Source: Lactarius indigo (taxonomy: Eukaryota; Basidiomycota; Agaricomycetes; Russulales; Russulaceae). Taken from it: a stretch of 64,000 nt of DNA. The stretch spans positions 186,001-250,000 of the forward strand of contig JAFKAC010000031.1 in the NCBI GenBank assembly GCA_025766275.1, read 5' to 3'. The notes beneath the pieces are model-generated. The model saw only the letters and a program-made list of their open reading frames with translations, ran no database searches and was not told the DNA's origin. The position numbers were made by a program, and so were the translations under genes. Shown here one piece after another: positions 37,101 through 48,213 of this stretch. The number at the start of each line of letters is the position of its first letter. The first letter of the stretch is position 1.

Positions 37101-39599
37101 AGAGGGTTCAGGTCCTTCGTATGGACCACGAAATTCGCATCTGCACCTGCAGCAAGTAGCGCGTCAACGACCCCGACCGAGCCAGAGAGGATTGCATAGC
37201 CGAGAGCAGTCAGGCCGAAGTCCCAATCATGGACAGATATGTCCAATATATCGGGCCCCGTTACGTTGTCCTCCAATGGGTCGGAGTCCTTTTCTGGCTC
37301 ATCCTTTTTGGTGTAAGCCGGAGGCTTTCGGTGAGGTTTTTCATCATCGGACTCGTCGGACGACCAGTCATCCTCGCTGCTCATACGCACACTGTCTGTC
37401 TCCTTAGGGGCAGCGGCTTCTTCTATCTTGAGTTTCTCCTCCTTCGCCTTCTCTTTGTTGTATGCGCTACGTTCGAGCATCTTTTTCACAACAGAAACCT
37501 GCCCCATTTGAGCCGCAAGATGAAGAGAGGTGCGCCCACCAACAAGCCGTGCAGTCATGCGAGCACCGGCATCAATAAGGACACAACCGACCTCAGTGCT
37601 ATTGGACAAGATAGCAACGTGCAACGGAGTACGCCCGACATGGTCCCGACGATTAGTAAGGTCTTCCCCGTCCTCGATCATCTGCTTGACCACGAGCGCG
37701 TCATTCTTGCTGATAGCACCGAAAAACTTGGCTGTTGTTTGAACGTAGGCAGTTTCGTTCCATTCACCTTCATCAATGGGGTTAAAACTCCCGGAAATAC
37801 TTTGTCTGCCGGGATGTTCTTCGATGAACCTGCGCAAGTTATCAGTGAACTGCCCCCGTATCTCACATCACAAGGGAAGGCTGCGCACGCGATCCGGCCA
37901 CGAACATATAACTTGTCCTCTTCGTCTTGTAGGTTATGTTCTTCTTCGTTCTTGGGTTCCGGACAAAGCTGCACCGGCGCATGTTAACTAAGACGCTGTC
38001 GTGTCTAATTTTGGTCTTACTTCGCAACAGTCCTCAATACATTCCTCCACTGTTCCAAAGAATGCGGAGTGGCGATGGAGACGGCGGCCCTTGTTCTTAG
38101 TATTGTACGGAGCTTTCAGATAATCACTTAGTACTCGGAGGTCGATTTTGTGTCGCAGATAACTTACAATTAGCACCGAAATCCTGTGGCATAGCGATTA
38201 GCGAGGGCATTGAGGCAATTCTCCGGAACTCACAGTTTTGTATATGAGCCTCTCGATTCTCCTAGAGTCCCATCCAGGGCCGTATGGGATGTGCAGATTG
38301 ACGACGTCATAATCACTCATTTCCAACCCACTAAACGCGACGTCCGCTTTGAGGTCACCTCTGTACATACGTCTACCCTGTATGTATGACGGGTGACTAG
38401 TGATCGGCCGACCACGTAGCAAACTGCGTCGGTATTGATACCGGCTGCGTGCCTCTGGAGTAGCAAGCTTCTCGATTGCAAGCAGGCGAGCAAGGCCTTG
38501 AACGCGGCCGACGGCGCGCTCATAGATCTGGCCGAATGCATCAACAAGGACAGCAGGGACTAAATGGACGAACTGGACGAACCGTGGGATCAATTTCGTC
38601 ACGCTTTAGCCCGGGGACATAGACCTCAAATCCTCGAGACGAATACTTGGCGAGTCGAACTTCATACGAGGGCGAACGCCTTGTCATATCGACCGTGTTA
38701 GCCTGGCGCATCATGGCTACGATGGCACGTGGATTCGCCCACACACGATCCCCATCATACGCGCAGCACGGTGCGTCGATATCGAAACCCGTGAGAACCT
38801 CAGCAGGAGAACTGTATAGGCGAAGAACAATCTGAATGCTACGGTACGGATATTGTGCTGCAATTTCCAGTGAATCAAATGGTCTATCAACGGCATATGA
38901 CACTTACAGTGAATAGAGACTGTATGCTTTGTTCTGACGCAAGTGACCTCCCAAGGAACCGAATCACGAACAGCTTCGTATGTGGTGATGATCTTGCGCT
39001 CCGCCTTCCCAAACAAACATAGAAAGAGTGTTCCCAATGGAAACGGTACAACATACCTCCTCTGTCGTCAAACCATAGAGAAAGAGATCAACATCAGACG
39101 AAGGAAACGCCTTCTCGTGAAAATGTTTCCTCATCGCCCTTTTACTGCCCATTGCTGCCTTAGGTAGCGGCATCAGACACGCCTGAACCGATCCCCCAGC
39201 AGCTATTACATTGCTCCAGTCTATCAGTTGAGAAAGTGAATTCTCTGTGAAAATACCCCAATTCTTCTTGAATGCTTCAAGATTCTCGACCATGGCTGGG
39301 GAACCTTCCTCACGCCTCAAGGAACTCGGCAATGCCATGATGTGTTGAGCATCTCGGTCGGCATCGTCCTTGACGACACGTGCCCTTGTGGTTCTTATAT
39401 CGCTCGACGCAGCGAAAACATCAACGAGGCCGACGTGGATGTCCTTGAGACGGGCGTTGCCCTTGTCAGTTGCAAATAACTTGCGCAATTCGGCTTCGTA
39501 ATCAAGCGATGGCCGGAGGGCCTCGTCAAGAGAGACAGGGCCCTTCGGCAAGCTGGCGATCCGAGAGAGAAAATGGGCAACTTCTTGGTTCTGTGACAT
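25195..39599 (-). CDS. Ankyrin-repeat giant protein, copy C, split by a Helitron in its last intron
   Basis: Coding exons run from 39599 to 34547 and resume at 26016 to 25195. The exons I traced are open and in phase: MSQNQEVAHFLSRI start, SSDVDLFLYG near 39090, GFDIDAPCCAYDG near 38780, SYEVRLAKYSSRGFEVYVPG, the ankyrin blocks (37640-36730 and 35900-34580) and the last exon (PLMLAVKSNNAAIARILLEF, with STPLHVAVQN). The last intron has donor GTACGT (34546-34541) and acceptor TTGCAG (ending 26017). It would be 53 nt without the Helitron, close to 50 nt in copy B, but is now about 8.5 kb. Whether it is still spliced is unknown. The Helitron genes run on the opposite strand. Family role unknown; see copy B for domains. 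Confidence 0.7.
26138..26262 (+). repeat. 66-bp tandem duplication in the Helitron 5' region
   Basis: The unit starting CGTCTGCCTGTCGGTCG at 26138 is repeated from 26204 to 26262 with only a few changes (66-bp period, second copy slightly shorter). It lies between the 5' terminus and the Rep-helicase gene. It may be an iterated protein-binding or promoter element, or simply a replication slip. Confidence 0.85.
26737..31355 (+). CDS. Helitron Rep-helicase (RepHel), multi-exon
   Basis: Rolling-circle replication initiator fused to a PIF1-type 5'-3' DNA helicase; it nicks and moves the element. Proposed exons: about 26737-26922, 26971-27027, 27076-28923, 28978-29151 and 29196-31355. All internal junctions are phase 0 with GT-AG introns of 44-54 nt. 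The 5' end is uncertain, because 26737 is only where the frame becomes convincing. The Rep domain has the HUH motif as HTH (28507-28515, in GLPHTHLIVFL). The two catalytic Tyr lie in KYIYK/YVYKG, on either side of the fourth intron. The helicase has Walker A GAAGAGKT (about 30067-30090), Walker B LLIWDECSM, and the C-terminal motif TINKSQGQSF followed by YVAFSRGRS. The frame is open throughout. Confidence 0.93.
31558..32295 (+). CDS. Helitron accessory gene 1, three exons (paralogue of genes 2 and 3)
   Basis: Exons 31558-31773 (216 nt), 31824-31907 (84 nt) and 31960-32295; predicted 211 residues. Intron 1 is GTATTT...GCTAAC...CACAG. Intron 2 would have a GC donor (GCACGC) and acceptor AACAG; its place is fixed by the exactly matching 84-nt exon in genes 2 and 3. 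Shared motifs with gene 3: SAYLSGHAVLE in exon 1, a GDI/GDL end of exon 2, and in exon 3 HTFTMS, RGVLGIRSMWPQH and IITFTGDLLAFEDS. The short beta-rich C-terminal blocks (I-x-FTGDL-x-AF then VVAVDDI) look like an OB-fold, which would suit a single-stranded-DNA-binding helper; this is inference. No known family recognised. It lies 202 bp after the RepHel stop, same strand. Confidence 0.65.
32525..33477 (+). CDS. Helitron accessory gene 2, three exons (paralogue)
   Basis: Exons 32525-32740 (216 nt), 32794-32877 (84 nt) and 32932-33477; predicted 281 residues. Introns are GTAAGC...ATACAG and GTACAA...CCAAAG. Exons 1 and 2 have exactly the lengths found in gene 1. Sequence similarity is lower, but the frame PSGCVSLSGLVTLEQ, then VRAK at the exon 1 end, GEIEL at the exon 2 end, and PQPNSIIGWNGILLGFE with TVAVKDITYIF in exon 3 align with genes 1 and 3. 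It alone has a C-terminal tail of about 65 residues rich in Lys, Ser, Thr and Gln, with a basic GKRK that could be a nuclear signal. Start chosen at the Met matching gene 1; an in-frame ATG exists 39 nt upstream. Unknown function; the OB-fold idea is inference. Confidence 0.65.
33646..34407 (+). CDS. Helitron accessory gene 3, three exons (paralogue)
   Basis: Exons 33646-33897, 33954-34037 (84 nt) and 34096-34407; predicted 215 residues, or 205 if the Met at 33676 (MSAHLLDSAYLTG), which aligns best with gene 1, is used. Introns are GTGAGA...TTACACAG and GTATGT...CGCAAG. Closest to gene 1: SAYLTGRAVLEN, CSLAYKP, MMGDLFR at the end of exon 2, TFSMTIS, IRAVLGLRPMWPRH, SIVAFTGDLVAFEND and VLVVDEV. 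It ends 119 bp before the Helitron 3' terminus. Unknown function; probably an accessory protein of the element. Confidence 0.65.
34495..34526 (+). other. Helitron 3' terminus: hairpin plus CTAG
   Basis: GACGGTCC-GAA-GGACCGTC forms a perfect 8-bp stem with a 3-nt loop (34495-34513), followed by 9 nt and then CTAG (34523-34526). This is the termination signal for rolling-circle transposition in canonical Helitrons. Confidence 0.95.
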
Positions 39600-39811
39600 G
39601 GACTGAATATCAGTCTGTAGTAAGAGGTCGGGGGTGGACGACAATTGCGCCCACTGGCATCCGCGTCGACTCGCAGGCGCGACAGGGGGCTCTCCTAATT
39701 AAGCGTGACTCACACCAATTCGGTTTATTCCTTTTTTGGCAATACCCCATTGGAAGCCACCACGACACGACATCAGTAGTACTCGTCTTCGTCTCTCTTT
39801 CTTTTGCTCCT

Positions 39812-41056
39812 ATGGCACACGACGATATCACGGAACAATTCAAAGCCATTGTTCGACAGAATTGCAAAGAGTATGGTGACTCAAGGCGAACCTAAACCCA
39901 GGCGGCCGCACCTCATTCCGGGTGAGGCGCGAGTGGATGGTGCTCCTCCGTTCATGCAGGCGTACATGAAGGAAGCCTCCACGATCGTGAGTCACCACCC
40001 CCGTTTGTTGATTCGTTCTCTTACGCTCGAGAAGCTTCAACATATTGGTTCTTTGACGCGCATGCTCACCGCCGTGCGGCGTGCCTACCTGGATGTCCAT
40101 GCGCGACCCCCACCAGCCACACGCCAGACTGTGCGCGTGTTTGATACCACTGGTGTGGATGCATGGGCAGACGTCAAATACTTCACGAATGCAGAGCGCG
40201 ACCAAATCGACATGCAGGCACGGACAATCCTCGCGCGCTGTGCAGACCGTGTGCGCGGCATGGAGTCGTTGGAAAAGCGTGAGTGTGGCCCCCACCCACT
40301 CTTTTTTTACACCCGCGTAGCTGAACTTGGGGTTCAGAACGAGCAGAGCGCGTCGCACAAGCATCTAATCCACTTTACCGCCTTCTCCCTGCCCTCCTTC
40401 TGCCCGACAATGTCATCACCGCATCCGAATTCGTTTCGGCTCATTGCGCAGGAGTCACATGGTACCTCACGCGGCGGCTTACCCAAGTCAGCCAGTTGCA
40501 ACGTGGCATGCAGGAGGAACGTGTTCGCCGCGAGATAGAGCGTACTCGCACTCTTGGTTCTGGCGTAGCTCGTGAGTTGGTAGGCATAAATGTTGATGCC
40601 TCACAGTCCGGGTCTACTAGTTGGTTCGGAAGCGCATCTTCCGCACTCGGTACAAGTTGGGTTACGCCTCAGAATCCTCCGCCAGAGGAGCTGGACCCAC
40701 TCGGTTCGGACGACGAGGACGACGAGGTTGAACTATCTGCATCGCAAATCCAGCAGTTCGAGGCGGAGAACGCGCAGATTCTACGCTCGGCAGAAGACTC
40801 GCTCGCTGCTGTTCAGCAGGCTGAAGCCCGTCTGCTCGAGATCAGTGCTCTACAAGCAGAGCTGATTGCTCAGCTTACGCGTCAAACAGAAGTTTCGGAC
40901 CAGCTATATGAGGATGCCATCGCAACGAGCGAAATGGTCGAGAAGGGGAACGTCCAGCTTCGTGAAGCGCGACGGCGTGCGCGGGATGGCCGGAAGTGGT
41001 TACTGCTTTTCCTTATTGGTGCCAGTCTATCGTTGCTGTTCTTGCATTACTATTGA
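39812..41056 (+). CDS. UFE1: Syntaxin-18/Ufe1-type Qa-SNARE (endoplasmic reticulum fusion)
   Basis: A tail-anchored t-SNARE for Golgi-to-ER retrograde vesicle fusion. Exon 1 is 39812-40278; a 59-nt intron (GTGAGT...TTCAG) leads to exon 2, 40338-41056. The N-terminus MAHDDITEQFKAIVRQ matches the syntaxin-18 start; next come FMQAYMKEASTIVSHHP and a helical N-terminal domain. The Qa-SNARE helix is about 40745-40990, and the last 19 residues (WLLLFLIGASLSLLFLHYY) are the membrane anchor. The frame slips by one base near 39868-39880: either one extra base, or a 31-nt intron (GTATGG...CCCAG), which would be unusually short. Skipping one base gives 394 residues with exons in phase. It lies 212 bp after the start of ankyrin copy C, in divergent orientation. 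Confidence 0.82.
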
Positions 41057-41384
41057 ACGGCGCGCCTTGCACTTACGACGCTATCTGATGGCTGTTAACC
41101 TGCACATACCCATTACTGTCTGCTTAGTAACTCCGCAATAATCTCGCGCCGACTGGAACTCGCTCTTCCCTAATGAACAACAGACTCCACTCTGAATTCG
41201 ACACCTTCTAAGTCACTATGAACGGTCACAGTCATTTACGACATTCAAGGCAACTATGAGTCCAGCAAGGATAAATGTAACAGAAATCCCCAGCTACATT
41301 CGCCACATCTTAACTACGTCGGCCCCTTCTCCAGGAATTTTGGTGGTATTCCGCATTTATAGGCTGATGGGGGAGCAACCGACA
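41057..41384. other. Intergenic, between UFE1 and hydrophobin 2
   Basis: Convergent 3' ends of the two genes. No gene seen. Confidence 0.5.
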
Positions 41385-41826
41385 TTAATGAGACCAGCTA
41401 GATATAACTCCAACGTCAGAAAATACCGCGAGTGGAAGCAAGTTGGGACACGAACCCTGTTTGCTGCTGCAGCAAACCGCTTGATTATTGCTGTCCCGAT
41501 GTGTTAACTTCTTACGCATATTATAGCAACCAAAAAGTACTACCATGCATCACCGAGGACCGTGCAACCCGACGCGACCCCCTCGACAGGGCCCAAGACC
41601 ACGCCTAGCAATGTAGCGAGACTAACGATGGATGGGTTTTCGGAAGAAGTGTATAAATTGCAACAATTTGAGACTGTCTTGCACTGGTCACGGGGGACCG
41701 CCGGTGCATATGGGGGAGGATAACCGCCATCACCCCTCCTGTGCAATGGGGTAGCAGAAGCAGTGGCACTGCTCGCCGCAGCAAACTGCCACGACCAAGG
41801 AGACGATAGGTTTGTAGGGACACCAT
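41385..41826 (-). CDS. Class I hydrophobin (hydrophobin 2), two exons, with two 1-base breaks
   Basis: The mature part is clear: DQC, NCC, a 30-residue apolar stretch to SGC, a Cys whose codon is split by the intron (TG/C), then AVCC and GSC, giving the eight-Cys order. Exon 1 is 41826-41544 and exon 2 is 41490-41385. The 53-nt intron is GTAGTA...GGACAG, at the same place and phase as in hydrophobin 1. The signal peptide region reads in three frames: one extra base directly after the ATG and one about 45 nt later. Without those two bases exon lengths total 387 nt (128 residues), with PYKPIVSLVVAV as the signal core. A TATA box lies about 85 bp upstream. It is either damaged or mis-sequenced. 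Likely a hyphal surface coat protein if intact. Confidence 0.75.
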
Positions 41827-41905
41827 TGTGAAGTCTAGATTGAGGCTGTGGAAATCTTGGAAGGCTGCACTTTGTACTGGGGAGGAGAAAAACAATGAGC
41901 CTCCC

Positions 41906-41913
41906 TTTTTATA
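41906..41913 (-). promoter_or_regulatory. TATA box of hydrophobin 2
   Basis: TATAAAAA on the minus strand, about 85 nt upstream of the start codon, as for hydrophobin 1. Confidence 0.6.
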
Positions 41914-44900
41914 ATACGCCGGCCATGCTTTCAGAACCAAAGTAGCAGCTGCGTGTAGGCCCGTAAGCTTCTGCGACCAGGTAGTATGCGTGCCATGTTC
42001 TCGGTTTCCGGACCGGCTCGATGTTTCCGTGCTGAAAGCAGTGGCAGTCCTTTCCCGTTACATAAGTTCGACCCTGACCTCCTCACGCCGCTCGTAGATA
42101 CTTACAAGACTCGTGAATCGAGAAACAATGTGACCTTTCCTGTTCTCAAGTGTACTTGCGATTTTCTAATCCGCCGAACTACAAAGATCTTACGGTTAGG
42201 TCATAAGACGGAACAGCGACACCAAGAGCGACACCATTACTACTTGAAGCCCGCTTATGTGCCATACGTTCTCACCTGAAAGGCTACCAGAAGAGAATAT
42301 CAAGCCAGCATCAGAACCACCCTGACCTGACCAAAATAGTCGAATTCGTAGTTTCGACCTCATCATCACTTCCTATTCACTTTCGTCTTCCAGGGGAAAA
42401 TCCCACCTAATGGCCCACAAGGGATCCTCGAAAGGCGTATCTTTACTCTTCGTTGGTCGCACGCGTGTTTCGACGTTTCGCTTCGCACCGCTGCTTTTTC
42501 GGTCTGTGCTTCCTACCGTCCGTCTGCTAGACTTGATCAGGGCATTCGATTATGGGGTGCTAAAAGTGCTTGGGGATTACCATCACGGGACAAACCTCCC
42601 TCGCATGAGGAAGAGTTGTCCCCTGCTTCGATGGGGTCGAGACAGTGGGCTATACGCCATTGAGCCCTTGTGACACCATGCGTGTACTGATATCGTATGG
42701 CTGGGTGGCTCTTGCTCCGGCCGTGAACGCGTCAAGGTCAGCGCGCAACCAACGTATGGCACCACTTCTGGTGTGAGCAGATTTTGATGTCCTCTTCGTA
42801 TCGGAAAGAACCAAGGCACACCCTGCCCGGAGGCGATTCCAGGTCCGTATAACTAGTACTACGATTACCGCTGGACCTTAAGCCGGTCAAAATGCAGCCG
42901 ATGCTTCGAACTGAGGGTACAATAATACGTCAATACCACGTTGAACCAGCTTGGCAGCCGTCAGACGATGGCTCTACACCCTCGTGTTATTACCGTGGCA
43001 GTGAACATTTCTTTATTTGGCTATGAGCGTTCTATCTATTGATATTACATTAATACTAGCAGCGCGTGCCAAGTGCACACCCGGGTTCTTGGGATAGATA
43101 TCTTGCCGTTCAGTCCACATCGGTAATTCGAAGGGTATTCACGGACGCCGTCGTGATACCGTCGTACCTGTGCGGTAATTAGAGCAGACCGCTCCGGCGG
43201 AGTTAGCGCACAGCCCGAAGGCGCCACACAAAAGAAGGCAAGCCTTTCCGTTCCCACCCCCACTTCAAACCTCAGTTTTTTTTTTTTTCATACCATATTT
43301 CAGATGACTAGTTCCGTACACCTTTTCCTACAGCGCGGGCATATGGCACTTCGACAGTTGACACATCATTCGTTTCTTGTGGTCTGTACACCCCCCTAGT
43401 CCAGCATTTCTGCACCTAAATGGGTATAGAAGGTATTCTAATCCCTATGATCAAGACATCATGCAACGTGCTGTACAGTTCATGATACTATCAGATGCGG
43501 GAATTAATTTAGGCCCACGACCCTTGCTGCTTTCCGCCAGGTTTCAATGATATCTAAAGTGCCTCATGGTCCTTGCCTTATTCGCTGTCAAAGAACCTCG
43601 AACATGATACGGGCCAGGAGCGGATATACGCAAAAAACTTCTGACATCATCAACTGACAGAACACCTCATAGGGCTCTGCAAGGTGTCTTACGGCAGAAG
43701 TAATGAATACAGGTACACCTTGATAGGTCAATGACGCTATTTATCGAAACAGGGACACTGGGAGGCATCGCATCCGCTGCCATGGCACCTACACAAGGGC
43801 TACTAGCGCTCGATAAGAAGGTGAGTATTATCATATGACCATCACTTCCGGGAGGACTACAGTAGTCTTTCCACGGTGCTCTCAGCATCGAGACCGTCGT
43901 TCTAGGCTCCTAAGGGTCCATCCGCGCTTGTACGGGGTGATTAGCGATTCCCCCTCTCGAATCGATGCAGAGACTTGCCTTTTGTGCTGTCCCGAATACC
44001 CAGGCTCACCATCACCGTCCCAGTCGCTCACGCTCCTAGCCTGAACCCCGAATCTGACTTAGAGTCGTCATTGAGATCATGGTTCTGTCATTACATATCG
44101 GACCAGCCTTGTTGTCGCCTAGTCTTTGACGTAGATGGAAAGTATATCCATAAATCGCTGCTCAGCACCACAGGTACCCCAAAGCGCATGTCGAAGGTAC
44201 CCTGTTTTTGACCTCGGAGGCGCTGCCGTTTTTACTCGTCGTCTGTCACTATTGAATTGTACTGTAATGCTGATAGACTGACCGCGCCCACCTAACTCCA
44301 CCACATAACAAGACCTCCAGATCGTTATAATTGAGCCCTTTATTAACAATTACTCACTAGAGACGTCGCGAACTGTTACCATACGGAAAATCGTACCACC
44401 AGTAATTTCCGCCGTGAGTTCTCTCTTTACTCGAGACGCTATCGTTTACTTGAAGCTGCTTCAAAAGTTCGACCCGCCATCAGGTACTCAATGGGCCCTG
44501 GTTCGCAATCCGAACATTGGTGACAGTTTCTCCTATCAGATACCACATTTTTTTAACGGTGATATGGACATGAAGGTCTTGACTGCGCCACGCACAACGA
44601 TGGTGCTAGCACTTAGTCCTCGGCTTTCGAGCAATCGCCCTACCCCTCGTCGAGAAGATTTCATCCCTCACCAGCGAGGTCACTCGACCATAGCGACACC
44701 TAGCTCCGCCTAACGCAGTTGACTCTTCTAAGACTACGAGTCTGAGTCCCGTCGCGCGCGCTCCGTCGGTCAACCGTGAGACTCGACTTCCAGCACTCTT
44801 CCCGTCTTGGTTCTCTCGCCAATTCAGGTCACACGCGGTGTGGGCTATCGGCCTGCCCGGGCATGTCGGTCAATACACGAGGCGCGCGGTGACTACGGTA

Positions 44901-45987
44901 GTATCACGCCACACCGAGATCCAGTCACTTGCACCTTCTCCGCTTTTCTCGGGCGACGGAGGTCCGCGGGGAAGCTCTTCCTCGCGTCGTCGTCGCCGCC
45001 GCCGCCGCCGCACCGTTTGCCCCTCTCCCGCCACTTTCCCACTGGCCTATTTCGACACTGAGTTCTTCGACACTTAACGGCCAGACAACTACTGAGAATG
45101 CGTTGTGCGTAGCTCGTGCACTTAACCTGAGGACCTAAATCTTTCACTGTATCTTATATGTACGTAGTTGTGAAAGCGACACGGTACAGTACAGTGTTGT
45201 TCGCCCCGTTATATCGTTCGCACTCCGCGCCCCTGCATTTCCAATTCCGTGCTCCCAACTAAAATGTACCACCGACAAGAGGCGGACGCCGTTCGACTTA
45301 GCGCTATTTTCCCTGAGATATGCCTTTGAATTTGTCTATTCCACAAACCCCCTTCACTAATACCACTTCACCGAGACACGTCGAACAACCGGGCTGTTCA
45401 TTAAAGCAAAAGAAAAAAAAGTCCTCCTGTAATTGAACGAAAACAATGATCTACCATACATGCATGCGTTTAGTCTACATCGATGACAGTACATTACAGC
45501 ACTTGGATTGCAATGGTTTGTACAGTGAATGGCTGCGTTAGATAAAACTATAATAATAAAAAGTTGTCAACAACTCTCATTTTAGGCGTGATAAAAATGA
45601 CCAAGATCAGGTCAAAAAGGCAATTTGTTGTTTGTCTTCACATTCACATGTGTTTACAGAACAGGTCTGAACAGGTGTTCATCACATCAAAGAAGAGAAA
45701 GTCAAGACTCACTAGGTCAGAAGTGGCCCCCAGAGGCGGGATCAGACAGATGCCTACATGAAAAAAAAAAAAAAAATCGCCAATCAGCCTCGGCAATCAA
45801 TTGGAGTGCGGAGTAAGAAATCGGAGAAAGAGGATCAGAAAGCCATGCATGTTAAAGTCTTCCGCATGCCCATGTGGGTCAGAACAGGTCTGAGAAAGAT
45901 ATCATCCTAAAGAGCAGATGCCCACGAAAAGAAGTAGTATTGATCGGGGTACATACCAAAGGGCCGCAAGCTTGAACGAACGAGGCG
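41914..45987. other. Gene-poor stretch, 4.1 kb
   Basis: Only short frames without family resemblance. Notable low-complexity pieces are a T run near 43275, a CGTCGTCGCCGCCGCC-type trinucleotide run at about 44985-45012, and an A run at about 45761-45776. No transposon ends were found. Confidence 0.5.
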
Positions 45988-46717
45988 TCACGGTCGCGGG
46001 GATATTGGTGGGAGTGCGGTCGGGATGGGCTTATACACCAAGCGAGTCGGGTTATCTTCACCATACACCCAGTCTGGCTCCTCGTCGAGGTCCTTCTCCA
46101 ACATATCACAATCCTCGACGTACACACCGATACCCGCAGCCGTCCTCCGGATCGAGCAAGCATCTCACGGCCGCCCCCCGCAGTGCCCGCAGTGAGCTGC
46201 AGCTTGCGCAGCGCGGCGATGAGGTCCTCGGCGAGGGGCGTCGAGTTGGGCGGCTCCTCCACGACCTGCTCCCAGCCCACCGGGGGCGACCCCGGGGGCG
46301 AGATGAGGAAGTTCTTCTCGATTGCGGGCGGGCGGAGGTGCGCGCCACCGGGAGGCGTCGCTGGGGTCGGGTCTGCGCGGAATACGCGGAGGACGAATGC
46401 CGGGCTATCGATCAGAGATCAGCACCTGTTCGATGAGTAAGGCGTATTGACATGTACATACGTCTCGGGGGTGGCATCGATGTGCAGCCCGTCGCTGTGT
46501 GACTTGGCTTCATCTGCACTGTCTTCCGATTCGTAGACGACGATGACACGTAAGAACTGTCCGTAGAGGAGCCCATGCGCGAATCTTGCCGTGAGACGCG
46601 AAATGGATCACGTAGGGCATCCATCACTCGTGGATGGAAGAAAGGGGTTGGCAGCTGGGTGAGCACGAGTGTGTTGGTGCGCTTTGAGTCTTCTGTTGGG
46701 GTGGGTAATTCAGCCAT
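45988..46717 (-). CDS. RCN1: Calcipressin (calcineurin regulator), two exons with four 1-base breaks
   Basis: Binds and modulates the Ca2+/calmodulin phosphatase calcineurin. Exon 1 is 46717-46462 and exon 2 is 46404-45988; the 57-nt intron is GTATGT...GATAG. It has an N-terminal RNP-like domain (TNTLVLTQLPTPFFHP, VMDALRD, then FLRVIVVYESEDSADEAK), the family signature FLISPPGSPPVGWE in exon 2, and a C-terminal EDCDMLEKDL end. The frame is broken at four places, each one extra base: about 46606, 46560, 46158 and 46133. Skipping them gives exactly 669 nt (222 residues), the usual size. Either a decayed copy or sequence error. It is convergent with nothing on its 3' side and lies just downstream of the CCDC124 gene. 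Confidence 0.8.
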
Positions 46718-46982
46718 GTTTGGTGAGGAGTCCGTGTCGTGGATCAACCCAGGCATTTGAGAGATCCTCTGGACAGGAATTCGGAGTAAAAAAAAACGAA
46801 CATCAGCGTGTCGTTTCGAGTCGATTACATAACTTACGTGTACAGCCGCACTGCGGTGGCAGCACAGTGACAAACATTGCCAAATCCGGTGATCAAATAC
46901 TACAATCGTACAGCATAGAACAGTACAGGACTACCACAGCATAATACCTACGCGCAGGCTGTTGGCACTGGGAAAAACTTCC

Positions 46983-48083
46983 TCAGGACTTCTCGCGCAG
47001 CCGTTCGCGGATCTCGTCCTGCCTCCGACGTAGAACCTCCACCTTCTCCTCGTTCGTAGCATTGTAATCCACTGTTGCTTGATTGAACCTGCCAATGGCA
47101 TGCAAGTTAGTTTGATTTGGGGATAGGGGATAAAGAAATGAAAGAAAGCACGGATTCTCGGGTGACTTCTGGAACTGCCTGAACAGGAGATCCTAATGAA
47201 GACACGGAAGATCAACTCAGTGTCCAAAGATTACACGCAGGGGTGGCAAACCTTATACTGCTGGAGGCGTAGCCCAGGTTGCTGAAAGTATGACTTGTAA
47301 GTACCAGAGTAATCGATACGTGGAAATAGTACCTCTTCCCGAATATTCGGCAGTTCACGCTCGACATATGCATTGAAAGCCGCCTTGATACAACGTCAGC
47401 CTATGACAGGTTTAACTCAAACGAAGGGATATCTTACTTTGAATCGTCTCTGCAGAATACGATCGTATCAGAAACGAACGATTAGTCCGAATTAGAAACG
47501 CGAAATTGCGCACCTCTGGGTGCTTCTCAATGCCTGCTGCCTGGTTCCCGATGCTCGCCTTGTCCACCTTCGCGGTGACAACCTCGAGCAACTCGAGGGC
47601 GTTATCAATACCAGTGGCGGCGAAACTCTCGACCTCTTTCGGGGGTACGTCGCCGCTCTTGCTAGAGCTCTCCTTCGGCAAGAATTGGGTCGGGGAGCCC
47701 ATCTCCTGCAGCAATGGCACCCGGACCCGCAGGCTTGGGCTTCCCACTAGTAGCTTTCTTCGCGGGAGGCTTCGGTGCGGCCTTCTTTGCGCGTAGATCC
47801 GCCTCCTCTTCTGCAAGCAGCCGTGCGTTCTCCGCTTTGCGCGCGAGCTCTGCCTTGCGCTTCTCTTCCTTGTCCTCCTTGCTTTTCTTGGTAGATCGTG
47901 CGCCGTCGTCCCACTTGGAGGCCTCTGCACGTTCCTTTAAGACAGTATTGACAAAAAAAAACGGTGAATCGAGGGAGAGACGCAGACCTTTGCTTCCTCC
48001 GCTGCTGCACGCTTGTTCGCTTCGTTCTCGGCTTTCTTGGCACGGCCACTCTCTTTCTTCGCGTTCCCACCCTTTGGAGCCAT
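46983..48083 (-). CDS. CCDC124-like ribosome-associated coiled-coil protein, multi-exon
   Basis: A small basic coiled-coil protein; family members bind idle ribosomes and help restart translation. The start MAPKGGNAKKESGRAKKAEN is diagnostic, followed by a long Lys/Glu/Ala helix, VESFAATGIDNALELLE, and the C-terminal LRLQQYK, LLFRQFQKSPENP and FNQATVDYNATNEEKVE. At least six exons; exon 1 is 48083-47988, exon 2 is 47934-47514, and the rest are short. Introns are about 50-65 nt. Exon 2 has one extra base near 47705-47712 (AIAAG then EMGSP in another frame); without it the exon is 420 nt and keeps phase. An A/T-rich GATA-motif cluster lies upstream. The start is the only Met that opens the conserved N-terminus. 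Confidence 0.87.
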
Positions 48084-48213
48084 TATTACGCCTCCTTGCT
48101 CAAAGGGGATTCTAGATGTCAGAAACTGATGGTTCGTAAGGAATCGATGTCCGAGTGATGAGTCAAGTCAAAGGTTACGCTGCCCAAGTGCCGCGGCCGT
48201 GATTTGGATATAT

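Noticed and set aside
39866..39896. A 31-nt intron in UFE1 exon 1
   Set aside because: It has GT and AG and keeps phase, but is shorter than any other intron here. A single extra base, as in the neighbouring genes, explains the shift as well.
41463..41481. GTTTGCTGCAGCAGCAAAC as a regulatory palindrome
   Set aside because: It lies inside hydrophobin 2 exon 2 (the AVCCSS codons) and is explained by coding sequence.
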